Assembly (NCBI RefSeq): GCF_009741275.1
Contig: NZ_WOWS01000007.1
Span: 1-64,000, forward strand
Length of the DNA: 64,000 bases
Direction: 5' to 3'
Source of the DNA: Winogradskyella endarachnes
Lineage (GTDB): Bacteria; Bacteroidota; Bacteroidia; Flavobacteriales; Flavobacteriaceae
Under the pieces are notes generated by a model. The model worked only from the letters and a program-made list of their open reading frames with translations, was not told the origin of the DNA and ran no database searches. The translations under genes and the position numbers were made by a program. Below, in pieces: positions 57,833-64,000 of this stretch; the first letter of the stretch is position 1; each line of letters starts with the position of its first letter.

Positions 57833-58831
57833 CTATACTCTTGGTACTATTAAATTTTTATAACTACTCGTTTTTAATAAAAACGTATTGGCAGTATGGC
57901 TGCGAGCTCCGCAACTTTCTTTCCAAAAGATAAGACCTTCATTTATTTTACTGCCATTATCTTCACTAGATATATTAAAATCGAAATAGCGTTTGTTGTT
58001 ACACATTTTATTGATAACATAATCGTACGCTAAGTCTAAACTTCCAAAAGAATTTTTATCTACATTTCCAGAAACATACTGAGGATGCACCGTGGTTTCG
58101 GTTAAGAAAACGGTTGTACCTGCAACCACTTTATTATCTTTATAAATATTTACTTGTTTTATGTTATTTGGAAAACGAGAGGCTAACAATTCTATTTCTT
58201 CTAAAGAATGCACAGGAGAAATATTGTGTTTATTTTTTAAATTAGGTATTAGAACATCATGCCAAAAATCGGCAAAATTTGAATCTACTTTTAATTCCAA
58301 TCCTGCTCTTATAGCTTTATTGATACCTTCTCTTCTATTTTTTTGAAAACGCAATTTATGAGCGTAATCAATAATCATTAACACATCTTTCTTAACTAAT
58401 TGTGCATTGGCTTTATACAGAAAATAATCGAGTTCATCTGATGGCATTTTATTATAAAACGTTGGTATTACACGTATTTCTATTTCTTTTACACCTTTAG
58501 CTTCATAAAAAACCAACATTGCTTTAAATGCCTCAAAAGCATGAAAAAATTTAGCACTTTCATTTAACACAAAGCTTCCATAGGTTAAACCTTGATGAGA
58601 AATTACTTTAGTACCAATTTTATTTGCAGGAAGTAAAGCGTATAATTCATTGTCCTTAAAAATTAAAACTGAAAAATCTATGAACCTATCACTGTGATAA
58701 TCCATAAAATTTCTATGAAACAAAAAAGTACTATTCTTTGCTTCATTAACGAATGAATTCCATAGGTCTTTATAAGACTCATTATATCTAACGACCTTAA
58801 AATAGTTTTTAATTCTTAAATCTGACATCAA
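57833..58831 (-). CDS. FemAB/GNAT-like acyl- or aminoacyltransferase
   Basis: 332 residues with the FemAB-like double GNAT layout: FLFHRNFMDYHSDRF near residue 40, LPANKIGTKVISHQGLTYG, and in the second half NKAIRAGLELKVDS, VAGTTVFLTETTVHPQYVS and YFDFNISSEDNGSKINEGL. In sugar clusters it may N-acylate the amino sugar produced by the aminotransferase, whose gene follows after 8 bp. This assignment from context is inference; the acyl donor is unknown. Start could be the second Met at 58828. Confidence 0.75.
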   Translation of the reverse strand: MMSDLRIKNYFKVVRYNESYKDLWNSFVNEAKNSTFLFHRNFMDYHSDRFIDFSVLIFKDNELYALLPANKIGTKVISHQGLTYGSFVLNESAKFFHAFEAFKAMLVFYEAKGVKEIEIRVIPTFYNKMPSDELDYFLYKANAQLVKKDVLMIIDYAHKLRFQKNRREGINKAIRAGLELKVDSNFADFWHDVLIPNLKNKHNISPVHSLEEIELLASRFPNNIKQVNIYKDNKVVAGTTVFLTETTVHPQYVSGNVDKNSFGSLDLAYDYVINKMCNNKRYFDFNISSEDNGSKINEGLIFWKESCGARSHTANTFLLKTSSYKNLIVPRV

Positions 58832-58899
58832 TCAAAAATAATTCTAATTTTCTATTAAGCTTAAACGTGTTTAAAAAGAGTAACATTTTTTATCTCTCA

Positions 58900-59850
58900 T
58901 TATTTTTTGAAGGCATCAATATTTGTAGAATCAACAATATAAAGTGGCCTATTTTTAACATTAACATTAATTCTGCTTATATATTCACCTATAACTCCAA
59001 TTGACAATAGCTGAATACCTCCAATAAAAGACGCACTAATAATTAAAGACGTCCACCCTGTAATAGTTTGTTTTAATACAAAGTGTGAAAATATAGCAAA
59101 AATGATTAATAAGAATGAAAATATAGAGATGATAAATCCCAAGCGACTTACAAACAGTAAAGGCTTATCTGAAAACCCAGTTATTCCATCAAAAGCTAAA
59201 CGGAACATTTTACTATATGAATATCCGCTCTTACCATGTTGACGAGATTCTCTATTATACATAACATAAGATTGTTTAAAACCTAACCAAGCTATCTGGC
59301 CTCGCAAAAATTTATTTTGTTCTGGCATTCTATTTATAGCCTTAACTACTTTTCTAGACACTAATCTAAAATCTCCTGCATCTAAAGGAATCTCAAAAGA
59401 AACTATTTTTTTTAGTAATCTATAGTATAATTTAGCTGTAATTTTTTTTAAAAATGTTTCTCCTTCACGCTTTTCTCTTTTCGCATATACTACATCATAA
59501 CCTTTTTTGTACTTTGCATATAATTCTGAGATTAATTCTGGTGGATCCTGCAAGTCTGCATCAATAATCACTGTGCAATTTGCATTACAATGCTCTAAAC
59601 CCGCAGAAACTGCAACTTGATGTCCGAAATTTCTACTAAAACCTATATAAATTACTCTATGATCTCCTTCTGATAGTTGATGTATTATTTGCATAGAATT
59701 ATCTTTACTACCATCATTAATAAACAGAATCTCATAATGCTCTGTAATGGCAGAAAGTGTTTCTTTTAACCGTTTATAAAGAACCGGTATGTTATTAGAT
59801 TCATTATAAACTGGTATAATAATGGAAATTTCATTGTCTTGCATATACAT
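58900..59850 (-). CDS. Polyprenyl-phosphate glycosyltransferase (GT2, DPM1/GtrB-like)
   Basis: 316 residues from ATG at 59850; an upstream extension to 59922 would overlap the GT-C gene and lacks homology. The GT-A domain shows ISIIIPVYNESNNIPVLYKR, LFINDGSKDNS, IIDADLQDPPE and RQHGKSGYSYSKM; two C-terminal transmembrane helices follow. Such enzymes load a sugar onto undecaprenyl phosphate, feeding a GT-C enzyme on the outer face. The GT-C-like gene lies immediately upstream. Confidence 0.92.
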   Translation of the reverse strand: MYMQDNEISIIIPVYNESNNIPVLYKRLKETLSAITEHYEILFINDGSKDNSMQIIHQLSEGDHRVIYIGFSRNFGHQVAVSAGLEHCNANCTVIIDADLQDPPELISELYAKYKKGYDVVYAKREKREGETFLKKITAKLYYRLLKKIVSFEIPLDAGDFRLVSRKVVKAINRMPEQNKFLRGQIAWLGFKQSYVMYNRESRQHGKSGYSYSKMFRLAFDGITGFSDKPLLFVSRLGFIISIFSFLLIIFAIFSHFVLKQTITGWTSLIISASFIGGIQLLSIGVIGEYISRINVNVKNRPLYIVDSTNIDAFKK

Positions 59851-59881
59851 TTTTTTTAAGACTATACTAATATAGCTTAAT

Positions 59882-61654
59882 TCAATGATTTTTATTACTA
59901 TTATTGGTAGACTGATAAACATTGAAGTAACGATTACTCCAAATAATTTTATACTTATTTCTATTTAAAAAAGAGTTCATAACTAAATTCCTTTCGTTAC
60001 TATGACTATTACTATTTAGTTTTTCAGTTGACATATATTCAAAAATTGGTTCTGAAAAATTATAAAACGTATCAAATTTTTGTTGTAATACTATTGGCAA
60101 ATTTGGTATTTCTCTTTCTGCCTTTAATAGCTTTTTTTCAAATGAATTATAATCATAAATCCATACCCAAGGATTATACATATATGGCTTAGTTTCAGTT
60201 AAAAAATGAACCATAGGTATTTTATCGTATATCATTAAATAGTCATTGGGTTTAACAAATTTATTTAAATTAAGAAGTAATTCATTAATTATAACAGCTC
60301 GTCTCTCTGTTGTGTATATACCTTTCGCCAAAGGACTATGAATAGCGTAAGTCTTTTCAAATCTACTTCCTTCGTCAAAATAAGACTGCTGAGATATATT
60401 ATAAGTTTTTAGCAACAAAAAAGCGATACTTAATGCTAATAAAAAATTCTGAGTCAAACCCTTTGGAATATTAAGTTGCAACCAAATTTTTGAAAGTTTT
60501 GTGTTAGGCAAAAACTCATCTAAACTGCTAACAAGGTAAAAGAATAATGGCAAGCCGACCCATATTCCCATATAACCACTATTTTTAATACCTCCTCCTG
60601 TACCTAGTGAAATTGTTATCAGCGTTATAAAAGACAATAGGCCAATAATCTTAAGCTCAAATTTCACCTTATTTATAATAAGGGTAGCACAACTGCCAAC
60701 CAAACATAAGCCATAAATTGGATAAATATTTTGGGTATTAAACCAAAATATAAATAGAAAGACTGCAACTGCAAAAATTAGAGCGCTTATTATTTTATAA
60801 TTGGGTTTGAAACGGTTAAAAACATATAAAAACCCTATAATTAAAACGAACTTAGCTAACTCTAAAGCTATACTCCTGTAATTAAAATATGGCGCTTTAA
60901 AAACAGAAACAAAATTATGAGAACTATTCTCTGTCTGCCCTAAATCTACGATAGTTAGAAGTGCATTTTTCATAATCTCTATTTGATTTAAAGACCATAG
61001 CGTAATATAAACAACTGAAAATCCTAAAACAGCACCAATAGCAATAAAAGCAAGAGGTTTTATTGATTTTTTAACGTTCTCTTTTCTCAGATAATAGGCA
61101 TAAGGAATTATAATAATTAATGAAAAAAGCACCAAATTAGGAATTCTAGTAAAGACATTTATACTCAAAAGAAATCCTGCTAATGAAAATAAGAATAGAT
61201 TATTTTTAAAAACAGCCTTATATAAAGTAAATATTATTAAAACTGACATGAAAGCTGTCAACTGATTATGATAAAAGGTCAAGTAACCAAAGTCATTAAC
61301 AAATACAACCATTACCAATGACAGAAGCAAAAACCTTATTTTTACAAATGGTTTTAATAATTTGTAAGACATATAAAATGTTGATGTATTTACAATAATT
61401 GCCAGTAGTCTAAACCACAAAATTCCGCCATCACTATAAAGTTGATACCAAAGTCCGCCAACTATACCAGCCAACCAATACAAGAAATTATATTCTACAC
61501 TTTCTGGGTTTGTAAAAATTTGCTGATAAAAAGTTAAAACAAAACCATCATCACAAACATCAAAACCCTGAAAAGCTATGAGTAATTGCACAAATACTAC
61601 AATCAACAAAGTAATGGTAAAACTTATATTTTTACGTCTGAATGTTTGATTCAT
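59882..61654 (-). CDS. Large polytopic membrane protein, GT-C glycosyltransferase-like
   Basis: 590 residues with an estimated 11-13 transmembrane helices. An acidic motif FDVCDDGFVLTFYQQ follows TM1, as the Asp-containing first loop does in GT-C enzymes. A soluble C-terminal part (about 435-590) contains PMVHFLTETKPYMYNPWVWI. I cannot place it in a named GT family. It is the first gene of the minus-strand operon running to 54107, 31 bp before the polyprenyl-phosphate transferase, a natural donor-maker/user pair. Confidence 0.7.
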   Translation of the reverse strand: MNQTFRRKNISFTITLLIVVFVQLLIAFQGFDVCDDGFVLTFYQQIFTNPESVEYNFLYWLAGIVGGLWYQLYSDGGILWFRLLAIIVNTSTFYMSYKLLKPFVKIRFLLLSLVMVVFVNDFGYLTFYHNQLTAFMSVLIIFTLYKAVFKNNLFLFSLAGFLLSINVFTRIPNLVLFSLIIIIPYAYYLRKENVKKSIKPLAFIAIGAVLGFSVVYITLWSLNQIEIMKNALLTIVDLGQTENSSHNFVSVFKAPYFNYRSIALELAKFVLIIGFLYVFNRFKPNYKIISALIFAVAVFLFIFWFNTQNIYPIYGLCLVGSCATLIINKVKFELKIIGLLSFITLITISLGTGGGIKNSGYMGIWVGLPLFFYLVSSLDEFLPNTKLSKIWLQLNIPKGLTQNFLLALSIAFLLLKTYNISQQSYFDEGSRFEKTYAIHSPLAKGIYTTERRAVIINELLLNLNKFVKPNDYLMIYDKIPMVHFLTETKPYMYNPWVWIYDYNSFEKKLLKAEREIPNLPIVLQQKFDTFYNFSEPIFEYMSTEKLNSNSHSNERNLVMNSFLNRNKYKIIWSNRYFNVYQSTNNSNKNH

Positions 61655-61681
61655 TCAATATTTATTATTTTTATTAAATAT

Positions 61682-61689
61682 CAAATATA
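61682..61689 (-). promoter_or_regulatory. -7 promoter box of the GT-C/flippase operon
   Basis: TATATTTG on the minus strand, 27 bp before the ATG at 61654. It probably drives the whole operon down to 54107. Confidence 0.5.
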
Positions 61690-61714
61690 ACATCTTATTT
61701 GAAGCTTATTCTAT

Positions 61715-61722
61715 TAATTTTG
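61715..61722 (+). promoter_or_regulatory. -7 promoter box of the methyltransferase gene
   Basis: TAATTTTG fits TAnnTTTG, 25 bp before the GTG start. It is divergent from the operon promoter at 61682-61689. Confidence 0.45.
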
Positions 61723-61747
61723 TTTCGATAAAAAATAGACATTTACA

Positions 61748-62365
61748 GTGCAATTAAATCTCGACCCAAGAAAAGTTCTTAGCCATCCAATAGTTTATAC
61801 AACTTATCAAAAAATTGTTGGAGGTTATAGAGCTCGAAAACTTTTTGTTGAAAACAATGTTAAGATTAAACCAGGACAGAAAATATTAGACATTGGCTGT
61901 GGTCCTGGAGATATTTTAGAATTCTTACCAGATGTAGATTATACAGGTATTGATTTAGACGAAAATTACATTGCACAGGCCAAAAAAAAATATGGACAAA
62001 AAGGCCATTTTAAATGTGCTGGTGTAGATGGTTTAGATTTAAAAAACAATAACACCTTTGATATAGTAATATCTGCAGGAGTATTACATCATTTAACCGA
62101 TGAACAGTGTTTTAATTTATTTAAAATTGCAGTAAAAGCTTTAAAACCAAACGGTCGTTTTATTTCATTTGATGGATGCTATATTCCTAATCAAAATAAA
62201 ATCTCAGAATATTTCTTGAAGAAAGATAGAGGTCAATATGTGAGAAATCAAGCTGAATATGAACGTCTCTCTAAAACATACTTTAATTCTGTTAAGTCTA
62301 CCATAGATGAATCTTATTTTTATATACCATATACTTCAATTATTATGGATTGCAAAAATAACTAG
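61748..62365 (+). CDS. Class I SAM-dependent methyltransferase
   Basis: 205 residues with a GTG start (61748). SAM motif I is ILDIGCGPGDILEFL (about 47-61), followed by YTGIDLDENYIAQAKKKYG and FDIVISAGVLHHL. The last motif and its position at the edge of the polysaccharide locus suggest a sugar or lipid methylation, but the substrate is unknown. No ATG precedes motif I at a plausible distance, so the GTG start is accepted. The gene has its own promoter. Confidence 0.88.
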   Translation: MQLNLDPRKVLSHPIVYTTYQKIVGGYRARKLFVENNVKIKPGQKILDIGCGPGDILEFLPDVDYTGIDLDENYIAQAKKKYGQKGHFKCAGVDGLDLKNNNTFDIVISAGVLHHLTDEQCFNLFKIAVKALKPNGRFISFDGCYIPNQNKISEYFLKKDRGQYVRNQAEYERLSKTYFNSVKSTIDESYFYIPYTSIIMDCKNN

Positions 62366-62390
62366 CTTTAAATTAAACATATGCTTACAA

Positions 62391-62425
62391 AAAAAAGAGA
62401 AACACTTTTCAGTATTTCTCTTTTT
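62391..62425. terminator. Bidirectional terminator between methyltransferase and typA
   Basis: AAAAAGAGAAA pairs with TTTCTCTTTTT, with A and T runs on opposite sides, between convergent genes. Confidence 0.75.
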
Positions 62426-62444
62426 ATAAATTATAAATCATCTT

Positions 62445-62473
62445 CGAGATTCTAAAATAAATTCAGAATGACA
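62445..62473. repeat. REP-like extragenic palindrome
   Basis: On the minus strand TGTCATTCTGAATTTATTTTAGAATCTCG in outline: an imperfect palindrome ATTCT ... AGAAT with an AT-rich centre, placed after typA. Similar stretches are, to my recollection, scattered between genes in many Bacteroidota genomes; the identity was not searched. Confidence 0.5.
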
Positions 62474-62481
62474 AAATGGTA

Positions 62482-64000
62482 TTACATATTTTTGTTACGC
62501 TTACGATCTACTTCTTTTAAATAGATTTTTCTAATACGTAAATGGTTTGGTGTTACCTCAACATACTCATCTTTCTGAATATATTCTAAAGCTTCTTCTA
62601 AAGAAAACTTAATTGCTGGTACAATCTTAGCTTTATCATCTGCACCAGAAGAACGTACGTTACTTAATTTTTTAGTTTTAGTTACGTTAACCGTCATATC
62701 ATCACCACGAGAATTTTCTCCAATCACTTGACCTTCGTAAATATCTTCACCTGGATCAACGAAAAACTTACCTCTATCTTGTAATTTATCTATAGAATAA
62801 GGAATTGCTTGTCCGTTTTCCATAGATACTAAAGATCCATTTTGACGTTCTGGAATCCCTCCTTTAAGTGGCTTATAATCTACAAAACGGTGTGCCATAA
62901 TGGCTTCACCTGCAGTAGCCGTTAATAATTGATTTCTTAAACCAATAATACCACGAGATGGCACCAAAAATTCACAAACCATACGGTCACCTTTAGCTTC
63001 CATACTCGTCATTTCACCCTTACGCATTGTTACCATTTCAATCGCTTTACCTGAAACATTTTCTGGTAAATCAATGGTCATTTCTTCAAAAGGTTCACAT
63101 TTTACACCATCAATTTCTTTAATGATTACTTGTGGCTGACCAATTTGAAGTTCGTAACCTTCACGACGCATTGTTTCAATTAATACTGACAAGTGCAATA
63201 CACCTCTACCAAAAACCATAAATTTATCTGCACTATCTGTTTCTTCAACACGTAATGCCAAGTTCTTTTCTAACTCCTTTGTTAAACGGTCTTTAATATG
63301 ACGCGATGTTACAAACTTTCCGTCTTTACCAAAGAAAGGCGAATCGTTAATGGTAAATAACATACTCATTGTTGGCTCATCAATAGCAATTGTTTTTAAT
63401 GCTTCAGGGTTTTCTGCATCAGCTACTGTGTCTCCAATTTCAAAACCATCTAAACCTACAATGGCACAAATATCGCCTGTTTGTACTTCTTCTACTTTTA
63501 AACGACCTACACCTTCAAACGTATGTAATTCTTTAATTTTACTCTTAACAATAGAACCATCTCTTTTTACTAATGAGATTTGTTGGTTTACTTTTAAGCT
63601 ACCTCTAGTTAAACGACCAATAGCAATTCTTCCTGTAAAAGAAGAATAATCTAAAGATGTAATTAACATCTGCGTTGTACCTTCTTCAAATTTTGGCTCT
63701 GGTATATGTTCAATCACCATATCTAATAATGGCTCTATATTTTCCGTTTCATTTTGCCAATCATCACTCATCCAGTTATTCTTTGCAGAACCGTAAACTG
63801 TAGGGAAATCTAATTGCCATTCTTCTGCACCAAGCTCAAACATTAGGTCAAACACTTTTTCGTGTACTTCATCTGGAGTACAGTTTTCTTTATCTACTTT
63901 GTTTACAACCACACATGGTTTTAAACCTAGATTAATAGCTTTCTGTAATACAAAACGTGTTTGTGGCATTGGTCCCTCAAAAGCATCTACTAAAAGTAAA
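62482..64000 (-). CDS. typA: Translational GTPase TypA/BipA (5' part outside window)
   Basis: Ribosome-associated GTPase needed in stress, cold or virulence. The 506 codons seen span from inside the G domain (AFEGPMPQTRFVLQKA, VVNKVDKE) through the beta-barrel and EF-G-like domains to KEVDRKRNKNM. The first codons lie beyond 64000; the ATG at 63969 is internal, since residues VDAFEGP precede it in frame. Family motifs MREGYELQIGQPQVI and RVVMVRKGEMTSME-like are visible. No frameshift is seen. Confidence 0.95.
   Translation of the reverse strand, partial: LLLVDAFEGPMPQTRFVLQKAINLGLKPCVVVNKVDKENCTPDEVHEKVFDLMFELGAEEWQLDFPTVYGSAKNNWMSDDWQNETENIEPLLDMVIEHIPEPKFEEGTTQMLITSLDYSSFTGRIAIGRLTRGSLKVNQQISLVKRDGSIVKSKIKELHTFEGVGRLKVEEVQTGDICAIVGLDGFEIGDTVADAENPEALKTIAIDEPTMSMLFTINDSPFFGKDGKFVTSRHIKDRLTKELEKNLALRVEETDSADKFMVFGRGVLHLSVLIETMRREGYELQIGQPQVIIKEIDGVKCEPFEEMTIDLPENVSGKAIEMVTMRKGEMTSMEAKGDRMVCEFLVPSRGIIGLRNQLLTATAGEAIMAHRFVDYKPLKGGIPERQNGSLVSMENGQAIPYSIDKLQDRGKFFVDPGEDIYEGQVIGENSRGDDMTVNVTKTKKLSNVRSSGADDKAKIVPAIKFSLEEALEYIQKDEYVEVTPNHLRIRKIYLKEVDRKRNKNM

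Noticed and set aside
63967-63969. ATG at 63969 as the typA start
   Set aside because: The frame continues upstream through residues VDAFEGP, conserved inside TypA, so the ATG is internal.

Overview
The window looks like chromosomal core DNA of a marine-type member of the Flavobacteriaceae (Bacteroidota). The evidence is its strongly AT-rich composition, start codons without Shine-Dalgarno sequences, many copies of the Bacteroidota -7 promoter motif TAnnTTTG, lipoprotein signals with short lipoboxes, and family markers such as DUF3467, DUF2851, a SusR/LacI-type operator and a large PA14/TSP3 surface protein. I see no CRISPR array, prophage, transposase or rRNA.

Layout. Positions 1-4114 hold the N-terminal 1371 codons of a modular secreted surface protein on the minus strand. 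Positions 4496-6427 carry prfC and a small [4Fe-4S] protein on the plus strand. Positions 6661-20442 are the classic translation/transcription block, read on the minus strand: tRNA-Thr(TGT), tRNA-Tyr, tRNA-Gly, tRNA-Thr(GGT), tuf, tRNA-Trp, secE, nusG, rplK, rplA, rplJ, rplL, rpoB, rpoC, then a DUF3467 gene. Positions 20467-28464 contain hpf, a XerC-like recombinase, an archaeal-type GH13 alpha-amylase lipoprotein under a probable LacI-type operator, an acyl-CoA dehydrogenase, a ComEA-like HhH protein, an AGCS sodium:amino-acid symporter, a K+ channel with an RCK domain, and PspC. Positions 28482-40606 hold DUF2851, a soluble FIST/hybrid histidine kinase pair, a cystathionine beta-synthase-like enzyme, a LolC/E-type permease, a NamZ (DUF1343) lipoprotein, a GDPD lipoprotein, a fatty-acid hydroxylase family protein and small envelope proteins. 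Positions 40677-49004 contain a methyltransferase, an amidohydrolase lipoprotein, a beta-barrel/TPR outer-membrane pair and FtsE.

Positions 49130-62365 form a surface polysaccharide locus. It has a KpsS-like (Capsule_synth) transferase, GT2 and GT4 glycosyltransferases, FdtA-like 3,4-ketoisomerase, FdtB-like aminotransferase, a FemAB/GNAT-like transferase, two tandem O-antigen flippases, a polyprenyl-phosphate GT2, a large GT-C-like membrane protein and a methyltransferase. Together these suggest synthesis and export of a glycan containing a 3-amino-3,6-dideoxyhexose. The window ends inside typA/bipA.

The least expected signals are extragenic. Three loci carry heptamer tandem repeats of different sequence (11401, 49005, 54076). 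One 156-bp unit is bounded by inverted octamer-repeat arms (41398-41553), and one REP-like palindrome lies at 62445. A terminator and a promoter are nested ahead of the tRNA-tuf operon, and a strong hairpin sits between rplL and rpoB. No single undescribed system stands out with certainty. The best candidates for new biology are the FIST-kinase pair, the barrel/TPR pair, the twin flippases and the heptamer-repeat family.
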